This document shows, piece after piece, positions 1 to 6,589 of a DNA stretch of 24,168 nt. Position numbers and translations under genes: made by a program. Below the pieces are notes generated by a model that searched no databases, was not told the DNA's origin, and was given only the letters and a program-made list of their open reading frames with translations. Every line of letters starts with the position of its first letter. Positions within the stretch are counted from its first letter, which is position 1. Source of the stretch: a virus. The stretch is taken from IMG/VR virus record IMGVR_UViG_3300042352_000176, positions 1 through 24,168 of that record; one strand, 5' to 3'.

Positions 1-3
1 GCA

Positions 4-237
4 ATGCTAATTACCACATCTAGATTCACAGATACAACAAACATGTGTTTCAGGGCTGAATTTAAGCTATCTACTTTGTCATCTGAAAGGTACTACATGA
101 ACTTTATCAGACACGAGGATGGCACATATATATGCGCTCTAGCTAAGAGACTAGATGGTAATAGATTCGTGTATATATTCAATGAACATGAATTGAGTCT
201 AAACTTATTAACTGATTCATCTCAAAATCCTTTTTAA
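4..237 (+). CDS. Hypothetical protein, possibly 5'-truncated by the window edge
   Basis: A 77-aa reading frame that ends in TAA. No known domain is recognised. It is followed by a structured gap and a promoter, so it ends one transcription unit. The frame is open up to the first base of the window, so the true start may lie upstream. The ATG at 4 has no visible supporting signal. Confidence 0.5.
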   Translation: MLITTSRFTDTTNMCFRAEFKLSTLSSERYYMNFIRHEDGTYICALAKRLDGNRFVYIFNEHELSLNLLTDSSQNPF

Positions 238-248
238 TTTTTCATGGC

Positions 249-296
249 TGTAGGGGAAGCGACATATCTATTCCTAGATTAATTTAATCCCCTACA
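249..296. other. Nested inverted repeat between two transcription units
   Basis: TGTAGGGG (249-256) pairs perfectly with CCCCTACA (289-296). Inside lies a second perfect stem, ATCTA (266-270) with TAGAT (275-279) and loop TTCC. It sits between the end of the 77-aa gene and the -33 box of the next promoter. No strong T-run follows, so it is not a classical intrinsic terminator. It could be a terminator of another kind, an operator or a folded leader/trailer RNA. Confidence 0.5.
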
Positions 297-299
297 AAT

Positions 300-330
300 T
301 TTGTCAAACAAAATATTATAACTAACTTTG
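300..330 (+). promoter_or_regulatory. Bacteroidota-type promoter (TTTG-N19-TAACTTTG)
   Basis: TTTG at 300-303 and TAACTTTG at 323-330 are separated by exactly 19 nt. This matches the known Bacteroidota primary-sigma consensus TTTG / TAnnTTTG. Transcription should begin a few bases after 330, giving a short A-rich leader before the ATG at 354. It drives the amidotransferase and probably the packed genes behind it. Confidence 0.8.
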
Positions 331-353
331 TAAACAATCAAATAATCAAAACT

Positions 354-1361
354 ATGTGTACATTCTTTGTAAAAAAACCTAAGCAAGTCTTAAAGCAAGA
401 CCATTTCAACACCATCATAGAAAACAATCCTCAAGGATTCGGATTCGTATACACCACAGGTGACAGGCTAGTCATCGTTAAGTCAGCAAAGCCTGATGCA
501 AAGCAATTATGGAATAAGTATCAGGATGCTGTTGCTAAATATCCTCAATCACATTTCATAGGTCATGGCAGGATTGCCACAGGCAGTAATGTAGACTATG
601 AGAATACACATCCATTTCTTATCAACAAAGGTTTGGTATTCGTTCACAATGGTATCATCAGACAATTCCCATCAACAGCCAAGCGCAGTGACACATACCA
701 ATACATGGAGCAGGTATTACGCAAGTTACCTAGAGACTTTTACAAACAGAAGGCTATCATGGATTTGATAGGCAGAGACATTGTAGGTAGCAAGTTTGCA
801 TTCCTGACTATTGACAACAAGGTATATATCGTTAACGAGCATGCATGCGTTACAGATACAGAGACAGGTGTATTGTTCAGCAACAGCAACTACAAGCCTA
901 GCGAATGGTTAGATTATGGTGGCACTAAGATTCACAAGTATGACAGCAAGAAGACTAACAAGTACAACTATGATTGGGACAAAGGTGCTACACAAAGCAA
1001 GTTAGACTTTCATATTGACAGAGACTCAGCAGAAATTAAACATCAGGCAGGTGACTACATCCATTGCCTAGATTGTGATGATTGGGTATACAAGACATCA
1101 TACGAGAAGAAGTTTGATTGTTGCACATCATGTGCTAAGGATTACGGATACCTTACATTGATGGGTACAGAGACAGGACAATTTGAAAAAGAAGTTGAAG
1201 GATTGTACCATTGCGATGAATGTAATGTAAATGTGGCATCACACAGATACGATGGATTCCATCTATGCAGTGAATGTGAGAAGATGTACATAGGTGCTAA
1301 GCCTATCTACTCAGAGATAGAGGAATATAACAATTCATTTGATAACTATGAAAACATATAA
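354..1361 (+). CDS. Class II glutamine amidotransferase-like protein with zinc-binding C-terminus
   Basis: A 335-aa protein. The N-terminal ~190 residues look like an Ntn-hydrolase class II glutamine amidotransferase. Cys2 directly follows the initiator Met and would be the nucleophile after Met removal. HGRIATGS (71-78), NTHPF (84-88), FVHNGII (96-102) and SDT (112-114) match the conserved glutamine-site motifs. Such domains release ammonia from glutamine for an acceptor. No synthase domain is fused to it, so the acceptor is unknown. The C-terminal third has two Cys clusters (C238/C241 with C257/C260, and C287/C290 with C305/C308) typical of zinc ribbons. It is the first gene after a perfect promoter, consistent with early expression. 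A role in DNA-base or host-protein modification is possible but unproven. The fold call is fairly sure, the function is not. Confidence 0.8.
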   Translation: MCTFFVKKPKQVLKQDHFNTIIENNPQGFGFVYTTGDRLVIVKSAKPDAKQLWNKYQDAVAKYPQSHFIGHGRIATGSNVDYENTHPFLINKGLVFVHNGIIRQFPSTAKRSDTYQYMEQVLRKLPRDFYKQKAIMDLIGRDIVGSKFAFLTIDNKVYIVNEHACVTDTETGVLFSNSNYKPSEWLDYGGTKIHKYDSKKTNKYNYDWDKGATQSKLDFHIDRDSAEIKHQAGDYIHCLDCDDWVYKTSYEKKFDCCTSCAKDYGYLTLMGTETGQFEKEVEGLYHCDECNVNVASHRYDGFHLCSECEKMYIGAKPIYSEIEEYNNSFDNYENI

Positions 1362-1363
1362 AC

Positions 1364-1567
1364 ATGGAAAAATTTTTAACAGAGCAACAGCAGAAAGTAT
1401 TAACTATTGGCAAGTGGGACATAGCTCCCACACCAAAGTATCTTACACTATATCCTGAAGATTTTGTACAAGACATTGAGTCATGGAACCAAGTATGTGA
1501 CCAATTGAATGTACCTTATGATTCACCTTATGTACATATTTTATTCATCGCAACAAAAACCAATTAA
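1364..1567 (+). CDS. Hypothetical protein (67 aa)
   Basis: A small soluble protein starting 2 nt after the amidotransferase stop. It has no recognisable domain, and Tyr/Trp/Pro are frequent. The tight spacing supports co-transcription and translation with its upstream neighbour. Confidence 0.6.
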   Translation: MEKFLTEQQQKVLTIGKWDIAPTPKYLTLYPEDFVQDIESWNQVCDQLNVPYDSPYVHILFIATKTN

Positions 1568-1568
1568 C

Positions 1569-1784
1569 ATGGACAAAGTAAATTTAATTAAGATTGATAC
1601 CAAAGAACATTTTGAAGTATCAATGGATGAGAACAAGTATTATGCTACACATGAATACAATAATCAGGGACATGACAAGTGGTGGGTGTTTAGTGACATG
1701 GGAGTTCATGAGAATGATGTATTGTATTTTTCTGTAGTGAATTTATGTAACAACAAGTATAAAAAAATAAATCATATCGTATGA
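1569..1784 (+). CDS. Hypothetical protein (71 aa)
   Basis: The start was set at the ATG at 1569, one base after the preceding stop, giving a protein beginning MDKVNLIKIDTKEH. A longer frame from 1509 would overlap the upstream gene by 59 nt, and its extra residues are hydrophobic and unlike the rest. The product is acidic with several aromatic residues (WWVF). No family is recognised. It overlaps the next gene by ATGA. Confidence 0.6.
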   Translation: MDKVNLIKIDTKEHFEVSMDENKYYATHEYNNQGHDKWWVFSDMGVHENDVLYFSVVNLCNNKYKKINHIV

Positions 1785-2083
1785 GCATGAGCATGACAGG
1801 TCAGGAAGTCCTGATAAATATATTAACTAAGATAGTAGTAGATGTAGCTATTCAGAACGATGATGACTACAATGATTTCATGGATGCTGTAATAACATCC
1901 ATCCTGTATGTCACTAAGATAGAACAACTATGGGATGATGCAGAGATACAGACAGCCATAACTATCATCAATCATCGTGCTAAAGAGTTAATCAATACAA
2001 TTGATTTTGATGAGGATGAACATAAGCCTAACATCCAAGCAATAAACGATATAATTAACAGGGCATTTGACAATTTAAATTAA
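1781..2083 (+). CDS. Hypothetical acidic helical protein (100 aa)
   Basis: An acidic, probably all-helical 100-aa protein rich in Asp and Ile, with no recognised domain. The start overlaps the upstream stop (ATGA). A second in-frame Met follows closely (MSMSM), so the exact start is uncertain by a few residues. It belongs to the run of small early genes. Confidence 0.6.
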   Translation: MSMSMTGQEVLINILTKIVVDVAIQNDDDYNDFMDAVITSILYVTKIEQLWDDAEIQTAITIINHRAKELINTIDFDEDEHKPNIQAINDIINRAFDNLN

Positions 2084-2090
2084 AAAAACA

Positions 2091-2288
2091 ATGAGCATAT
2101 TAAAACAACAGGTATCAACATTCACAGATTTGACACCTAGAGAAAGACAAATATTTATCGCAGAATTGTATCACAATGCGTGGTATTCAGAAGATAGATA
2201 TAAACAACTAGAGGAGTTATATAACCTATGGGTGAGTGACCCTATCAAAGAAAAAGCATTCTTAAACGAAATAAACGAAACATCATGA
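2091..2288 (+). CDS. Hypothetical protein (65 aa)
   Basis: A small helical protein containing LTPRERQIFIAELYHNAWYS and ending four bases into the next gene (ATGA overlap). No family recognised. It lies in the early small-gene operon. Confidence 0.6.
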   Translation: MSILKQQVSTFTDLTPRERQIFIAELYHNAWYSEDRYKQLEELYNLWVSDPIKEKAFLNEINETS

Positions 2289-2473
2289 AACAAGCGCATG
2301 TACAAATCACAATCACATGTCCCACATGCAAGGGTGATGGATTCTATTTAGACTATGCAGGAAGTGAGGAGCAAGGTTTAGATTATGAAAAAGCATACGA
2401 ATGTAAAGATTGCAAAGGAACAGGATTAATTAATAACACAACATACAACAATGGAGAATTTGAAAGGCGTTGA
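2285..2473 (+). CDS. Small DnaJ-like zinc-finger protein
   Basis: A 62-aa protein with two CxxCxGxG motifs, CPTCKGDG (residues 12-19) and CKDCKGTG (40-47). This is the pattern of the DnaJ cysteine-rich domain, where each pair of such motifs binds one zinc ion. No J domain is present, so it is a stand-alone zinc finger. A role as a small adaptor or binding protein is a guess. The gene overlaps both neighbours, by ATGA upstream and 23 bp downstream. Confidence 0.7.
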   Translation: MKQAHVQITITCPTCKGDGFYLDYAGSEEQGLDYEKAYECKDCKGTGLINNTTYNNGEFERR

Positions 2474-2741
2474 ACTAATTGTCAGCATAGCATCACAGCT
2501 AACACTAGAAGCAGTTATGTCAAAAGACGAGCAGTTTAAAAAGGTAAGATGTTTACAAGCATCGCATCTAATCAAAGCATGTAGCGATTTATCAGGTAAG
2601 AGCGTAATTGATTTGCTAGTATTAAGCAAAGCAATGACACTATCTATGAACGATGGCTACAGGCAATTTGAACGAGAGATGGAAGGTGAGGAAATTTTAA
2701 AAAACATATTCAAGGATGAAGAAAATAAAAAAGGTGATTGA
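2451..2741 (+). CDS. Hypothetical helical protein (96 aa)
   Basis: A predicted helical, soluble protein with a charged C-terminus (many Glu and Lys). No domain recognised. The gene begins inside the zinc-finger gene and overlaps the following small membrane-protein gene by 26 bp, typical of this packed early region. A reverse-strand frame over the same bases is a shadow. Confidence 0.6.
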   Translation: MENLKGVELIVSIASQLTLEAVMSKDEQFKKVRCLQASHLIKACSDLSGKSVIDLLVLSKAMTLSMNDGYRQFEREMEGEEILKNIFKDEENKKGD

Positions 2742-2868
2742 GGTCGCAATAGCATTGGGTATTGGTGCGTTTCTATGGGACAAAGACATAAGCGCATCTG
2801 ATAATATATGGATGATGATACCCATGTATTTCATATTCGGATTGATGTACTATTTCTTAAAACAATAA
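2716..2868 (+). CDS. Small two-segment membrane protein (50 aa)
   Basis: A 50-aa product with a basic N-terminus (MKKIKK), a hydrophobic stretch at residues 7-20, a short polar turn (DKDISASDN) and a second hydrophobic stretch at 31-48. Two inner-membrane spans are likely. It overlaps the previous gene by 26 bp in another frame. Phages often carry such proteins early to act on the host envelope, but nothing here specifies a function. Confidence 0.6.
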   Translation: MKKIKKVIEVAIALGIGAFLWDKDISASDNIWMMIPMYFIFGLMYYFLKQ

Positions 2869-2895
2869 TTTTCATTAACCAAAAAATAAAAACAA

Positions 2896-3189
2896 ATGAA
2901 AAATCTAAGAACAAAAAATGGTTTACAAGTTAACCAAATCGGAGAGACAAAAGACCTAATTTTAGGTTTAGTAGCAGGACAAAAATCATTCCTAGCATGG
3001 AACAAGTCTGATGGCAAACAGCACCACAACAAGCATAGGAGCAAGTTTGACCTGATGTTTGAGGAACCTGTGAGCAATGAAAGGTTTGTGGTGGTTAAAA
3101 AATGGGGTAACAGGCTATCAGCTAATATCCTAGAAAGAGAGCCAAAGAAAACCAAGTCTGTAGTTAAATGTATCAAAATAACAATCTAA
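2896..3189 (+). CDS. Hypothetical basic protein (97 aa)
   Basis: A basic 97-aa protein rich in Lys with a HHNKHRSK stretch near the middle. It may bind nucleic acid, but no family is recognised. The stop codon shares its last base with the start of the next gene (TAATG), so translation is probably coupled. The leader is A-rich without a Shine-Dalgarno sequence, as usual in Bacteroidota. Confidence 0.6.
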   Translation: MKNLRTKNGLQVNQIGETKDLILGLVAGQKSFLAWNKSDGKQHHNKHRSKFDLMFEEPVSNERFVVVKKWGNRLSANILEREPKKTKSVVKCIKITI

Positions 3190-3596
3190 TGTCAGACAAA
3201 ATCCAAAGGCTTATTGATGAGCTAAAGCAAGAATGCCTAAAGGATAATAAAAGATGTGTTGTCATCCTCAAGAAAATTGGGGATGATGACATTCATCAAA
3301 AAATTATTCAATATGTTGTCAATCGTATTACTGAAATTTATAATGTTTCTGTGGAAGAAATCATTTCATGGAGAAAATCATCAGATGCCAAGCAAGCAAA
3401 AAAGATGATAGTTTTTATACTTATAAATAGGTACGCCATAAAAGTTTCCCATTTGGCTAACTATTTAGGAGTGAGCTGTCAATCAATTAGTTACATGGCA
3501 TCTAACCCCAATTCAGTGTATGCAATTAATAATTATAAATTATTCGTGTCTAAAATAGAAGATGAATTAAGCAATGCATTAGATTTGCAATCTTAA
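3189..3596 (+). CDS. DnaA domain IV-like / helix-turn-helix protein
   Basis: A 135-aa protein. The start at 3189 was chosen because it forms TAATG with the upstream stop; an ATG at 3168 would add seven residues. The segment SVEEIISWRKSSDAKQAKKM (residues 54-73), followed by a helix-turn-helix-like stretch (about 78-103, with HLANYLGVSCQSISYM), resembles the DNA-binding domain IV of DnaA. In DnaA this region has a conserved Arg-Lys and ends in a recognition helix carrying DHxTV. The DHxTV signature itself is missing here, so sequence-specific binding to a DnaA box is not implied. It precedes the replication genes, which fits a role in replication or transcription control. Confidence 0.5.
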   Translation: MSDKIQRLIDELKQECLKDNKRCVVILKKIGDDDIHQKIIQYVVNRITEIYNVSVEEIISWRKSSDAKQAKKMIVFILINRYAIKVSHLANYLGVSCQSISYMASNPNSVYAINNYKLFVSKIEDELSNALDLQS

Positions 3597-3605
3597 TTTT
3601 TTGAT

Positions 3606-3716
3606 ATGAATATAGACATGAACGACATTGAGCAGGTAAAGAAGGCATTGGCAATCCTAGAAGCACAGAGAGAGATTCTAATTAAACAACTAAGAAAACT
3701 GATATATCAATCATGA
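3606..3716 (+). CDS. Very small coiled-coil protein (36 aa)
   Basis: A 36-aa helical peptide (MNIDMNDIEQVKKALAILEA and onward) with a heptad-like Leu/Ile pattern. It overlaps the next gene by ATGA, which supports it as a real, coupled reading frame. It may form a helical bundle with the coiled-coil protein that follows. Confidence 0.5.
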   Translation: MNIDMNDIEQVKKALAILEAQREILIKQLRKLIYQS

Positions 3717-4039
3717 AATCATTTACCGAAAGAGAGGTATTGCTACAGGTAAAACGAGTATACTCAAAGGATGAGGTCATTGCAGAGTTACATAGGCAGA
3801 TAAAGGATTATGGCTTTCAGGTAGGCATTCTAGAATCAGAGATAGCAGAGTTAAAGGATGAGAATGCTACTCTTAAAAAGAATGGGGTAAGGAATAGACA
3901 GGATGAGTATGTTCTAGCTCTTAAAACCACTATAGAGGGTATATCTAGAAACAAGAACAAATACAAGAAGCTGAGCGAGGAGTTAATGCGCAAGAATGCT
4001 GTACTTAGTATAAGGCTTGATAAACTATTAAACAAATAA
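3713..4039 (+). CDS. Coiled-coil protein (108 aa)
   Basis: The protein is almost entirely charged and helical. A long predicted coiled coil (residues ~20-60, LESEIAELKDENATLKKN) is followed by a second helical stretch. No catalytic motif is visible. It is coupled to the 36-aa gene by ATGA and ends 2 nt before the next start. It is perhaps a structural partner of replication proteins, but this is a guess from position only. Confidence 0.6.
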   Translation: MKSFTEREVLLQVKRVYSKDEVIAELHRQIKDYGFQVGILESEIAELKDENATLKKNGVRNRQDEYVLALKTTIEGISRNKNKYKKLSEELMRKNAVLSIRLDKLLNK

Positions 4040-4041
4040 CT

Positions 4042-4266
4042 ATGAAAACAGCAATGCAATTACTATTTGAAGAATTTGAATCATTATCAAAAGCATCAAA
4101 GGATGCAGGAGATACCCAAACATCAGGTCTTATTGATTTTTTATGTGAAAGAAAACTAGTAGCACTTGAAAAAGAAAGAGAGCAGCTATTGAATGCATTT
4201 AGAGATAATTCTTGGAATAAATCTTTTAATCAATACTACAGCGAAACCTATAACCAAAACAAATAA
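4042..4266 (+). CDS. Small conserved-looking phage protein (74 aa)
   Basis: A helical 74-aa protein starting MKTAMQLLFEEFESL and ending in a Tyr/Asn-rich tail (NQYYSETYNQNK). I recall similar short proteins from Bacteroidota phages, but no function is known to me. It lies 2 nt from both neighbours, directly before the initiator gene. Confidence 0.6.
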   Translation: MKTAMQLLFEEFESLSKASKDAGDTQTSGLIDFLCERKLVALEKEREQLLNAFRDNSWNKSFNQYYSETYNQNK

Positions 4267-4268
4267 GT

Positions 4269-4598
4269 ATGGACAAGTCGTACTATGCTATTATACCTGC
4301 ATCTGTCAGGTATGATAAGAAGCTAACGCCCAATTCTAAGCTATTGTATGGGGAAATCACAGCCCTATGCAATGAAAAGGGCTATTGTTGGGCAAACAAC
4401 ACATACTTTAGCACATTATACAAGGTGTCTAACAGAACCATCACAAATTGGATTAACGAGTTAAAAGGAGCAGGTCATATCATTGTAAACTATGAGAGGG
4501 CAGATGTAGAAGGATACTCAAAAAGGTATATTATGTTGGCTGATACAAATGTGTATGCTAAGCCAATGGGTAGGAAAAAATCTTCTAGTACCCCCTGA
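4269..4598 (+). CDS. Winged-helix (HTH_36-like) replication initiator candidate, C-terminus interrupted
   Basis: A 109-aa protein. YYAIIPASVRYDKKLTPNSK (5-24) and the following helix-turn-helix (about 40-70, with NNTYFSTLYKVSNRTITNWI) match the HTH_36/replication-initiator N-terminal domain common in phages of low-GC hosts. It probably binds the iterons that begin at its own 3' end. The gene sits directly before the helicase gene, as lambda O sits before P. The frame stops at TGA (4596-4598) inside a five-C tract, with TAA one codon later. It then stays open in the same frame to 4742, where it would overlap the helicase start by ATGA. Relatives usually have a longer low-complexity tail, so this copy looks shortened by length change in the C-tracts, or is phase-variable. 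Confidence 0.7.
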   Translation: MDKSYYAIIPASVRYDKKLTPNSKLLYGEITALCNEKGYCWANNTYFSTLYKVSNRTITNWINELKGAGHIIVNYERADVEGYSKRYIMLADTNVYAKPMGRKKSSSTP

Positions 4599-4680
4599 AA
4601 ATAATTTCTATACCCCCATGAAGAAATTTTCTATACCCCCCTGAAAAAAACTTCATACCCCCATGAAAAAATTTTCTACC
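4583..4680 (+). repeat. Four C-rich iterons, 22-23 bp period (putative origin)
   Basis: Four head-to-tail copies of a unit around TTCTATACCCCCATGAAA. The TACCCCC cores start at 4589, 4611, 4634 and 4656, so the period is 22, 23 and 22 bp, about two helical turns. C-tract lengths are 5, 5, 6 and 5. This is the length and spacing expected of initiator-binding iterons. They overlap the 3' end of the winged-helix gene and lie next to an AT-rich repeat, as in lambda ori. Confidence 0.75.
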
Positions 4681-4742
4681 ATAATAATACAATGAATAAT
4701 ACAAGGAATAATACATTAATAATAATACATACTATACTATGA
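4605..4742 (+). other. In-frame continuation of the initiator gene beyond its stop
   Basis: Same frame as the gene at 4269. After TGA-AAA-TAA it is open for 45 codons, encoding repeats such as PHEEIFYTP and PHEKIFYHNNT, then NNT repeats, and ends in TGA at 4740-4742, overlapping the helicase ATG as ATGA. This is the expected 3' end of an intact ancestral gene. It may be a remnant, or be joined on by slippage in the C-tracts. Confidence 0.55.
4683..4729 (+). repeat. AT-rich AATAATACA repeats (candidate DNA-unwinding element)
   Basis: Four perfect copies of AATAATACA start at 4683, 4695, 4707 and 4721 (spacing 12, 12, 14 bp), immediately downstream of the iterons and ending 9 bp before the helicase ATG. 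AT-rich direct repeats beside iterons are typical of the strand-opening part of theta origins. In frame they encode NNT repeats. Confidence 0.6.
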
Positions 4743-6541
4743 GTAATACTATAACAGAGAACAATATTTTAGAGAGTTTAATAAGCATTTATCCTAGTAT
4801 GTTGAAGACTAATGATGTGAAATATATATCAGTAGCCAATGCATTGACATGGATTAAGATAGGTAGATGGGCTGATAAGGTTTCTCAGGTAAAGAATGGT
4901 GTGTTAAATAAGAAAGAACTTCCTGCAATCATATGGGGAGGTCAGTTTAAGGCAGGAGATAGAACTAACGAAGGTATCAGTCACTACTCAGGGTTAGCTC
5001 CATTAGACTTTGACATGAAGGATTCTACAGATGAAGAGATACAGGATAAGATAGATATGCTAAAGGCAGACCCATTTATCTTAGCTATCTGGCGTTCATC
5101 TTCTGGTAAAGGAATCCATTGCTTAATGAGAATACAATCACAGGAGGATTACTCAGCACATTACAGAGCTATTATCAGTAAGTATGATGGCATTGACCCT
5201 GCATGTAGTAACATATCTAGATTATTATTTGTGAGCCATGACCCTGATATCCATGTGAATGAGGAGAGCTTAATATTCACAGATATAATCAGAGAGGAGA
5301 GATTGATATTACCATCAGAGCCAACACTAGCTACTAAAACAGACTTTAGAAAGCTAGAGATGGTATGTAATCTATTCCTGAATGCTAAGGAAGGAGAGCG
5401 AAATCATAAGATGTTGAAGGCAGGAAGGCTACTTGGTGGATTCATAGCAGGTGGTTTAGTTCAGGAGGATATAGGCGTACAAGCCCTTTTAGGTGCATTA
5501 GAGACACGCAGACACGAATTGGGTGAAGATGACTACAAGGCCGCTAAAATCACTTTAAATAACGGATTAGAGCATGGATTACTATCTCCCTTGGTAGAGA
5601 TACAAGATGAGTTTATAAAGATGTCCCTTCAAGAGTCTATGAGAGAGGAGGATTTATATAAGTTCATACAGACAGAACAGGAAGGCTTAGACTTTCTTCT
5701 AAAGTACAAGAGAGGTGAGTTTGATAAAGGATTAGATTGTGGTTATCAAGAGTTAGACCCACACTTTAAGTTTATAAAGAAGGCGTTGACGGTAGTTTTA
5801 GGTCATGGGCATAGCGGTAAGACTTCTTTTGCGTTATGGTTTTTGAACTTAGCCGCTAGACTACACAATTGGAAATGGGCTGTTTATTGTGGTGAGAATT
5901 CTGTTGAGAGCGTTAGATTGATTCTTAATCAATACTATCTAGGAAAGAGAATTGAAGATAGCAAGGAGGAGGAGATTATTAAATCTAATAAGTGGGTAAG
6001 CAATAGATTCATCATCCTGAAGAATGAGGATTTACTTGAGCCGTATCAGGTGCTTGATTTAATTGATAAGGTTAGACAGGTGCATTCAATTGATGGTGCG
6101 TTGATTGACCCATTCAATTATCTTAAGCTAGCAGGTAAGGAAAGATATAACGCTGTGATTGATGCGTACACTCAGTTCAGGAACTACTCATTGAAAACAG
6201 GTATAAACCTTTGGTTAACAGCACATACGAATACCGAGTCTCAGAGAGAGGACAGGATGCCTACACCTGCACATGCAGAGATGGGTTCAATGCTATACAA
6301 CAAGGCAGACCAATTCATATGCGTACACAGACACAGCTATGATGATGTGGATGGTGGTATAAAAAATAACGGATGCTCTGTTTATGTAGCCAAGACTGAT
6401 AGAGACCAATTGTATGGATTAGTAAAAGGTAAATACAAAGAGCCTATTGAGTTCAGGTATACTCGTGTTGGATTCATTGACCAATATGGATTATTCCCAT
6501 TAGCATCGCATAACAATATACAATCAGAAATAAATTTCTAG
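4739..6541 (+). CDS. Primase-helicase fusion (BT4734/VirE-N-like primase plus DnaB-like RecA domain)
   Basis: A 600-aa replication enzyme. Residues ~1-195 resemble the BT4734/VirE N-terminal PrimPol-like domain: LDFD (89-92) supplies the catalytic acidic pair, SSSGKGIH (120-127) the small-residue/His motif, and ISR (159-161) the conserved Arg. A helical linker (~205-285) follows. Residues ~325-600 form a DnaB/RecA-like ATPase with Walker A GHGHSGKT (355-362), Walker B ALIDPF (454-459) and a TAHTNTESQRE motif (494-504). The enzyme would prime and unwind DNA at the fork, serving as the phage's own primosome. It starts right after the putative origin and would overlap the intact initiator frame by ATGA. 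The catalytic residues listed are all present. It ends in TAG, followed by a new promoter. Confidence 0.85.
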   Translation: MSNTITENNILESLISIYPSMLKTNDVKYISVANALTWIKIGRWADKVSQVKNGVLNKKELPAIIWGGQFKAGDRTNEGISHYSGLAPLDFDMKDSTDEEIQDKIDMLKADPFILAIWRSSSGKGIHCLMRIQSQEDYSAHYRAIISKYDGIDPACSNISRLLFVSHDPDIHVNEESLIFTDIIREERLILPSEPTLATKTDFRKLEMVCNLFLNAKEGERNHKMLKAGRLLGGFIAGGLVQEDIGVQALLGALETRRHELGEDDYKAAKITLNNGLEHGLLSPLVEIQDEFIKMSLQESMREEDLYKFIQTEQEGLDFLLKYKRGEFDKGLDCGYQELDPHFKFIKKALTVVLGHGHSGKTSFALWFLNLAARLHNWKWAVYCGENSVESVRLILNQYYLGKRIEDSKEEEIIKSNKWVSNRFIILKNEDLLEPYQVLDLIDKVRQVHSIDGALIDPFNYLKLAGKERYNAVIDAYTQFRNYSLKTGINLWLTAHTNTESQREDRMPTPAHAEMGSMLYNKADQFICVHRHSYDDVDGGIKNNGCSVYVAKTDRDQLYGLVKGKYKEPIEFRYTRVGFIDQYGLFPLASHNNIQSEINF

Positions 6542-6547
6542 ATATAT

Positions 6548-6578
6548 TTTGTTTGTATACAACATTTACTTAATTTTG
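6548..6578 (+). promoter_or_regulatory. Bacteroidota-type promoter (TTTG-N19-TAATTTTG)
   Basis: TTTG at 6548-6551 and TAATTTTG at 6571-6578 are spaced 19 nt apart, matching the consensus. The ATG at 6590 lies only 11 nt after the -7 box, so the leader is a few bases long and A-rich. It starts a second early unit behind the helicase. Confidence 0.8.
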
Positions 6579-6589
6579 AAAAAAAAGCG

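Noticed and set aside
2850-3176. 108-aa reverse-strand frame
   Set aside because: It mirrors the plus-strand gene at 2896, is Leu/Phe/Cys-rich, lies against operon direction, and has no start context.
4596-4604. Stop-codon recoding (TGA or TAA read as amino acids)
   Set aside because: Two different stops would need recoding within three codons, and all three stop codons end genes normally elsewhere in the window.
4583-4680. Short regular repeats could be a CRISPR array
   Set aside because: Period is 22-23 bp with no unique spacers; the units abut and lie in a replication locus, so iterons fit better.
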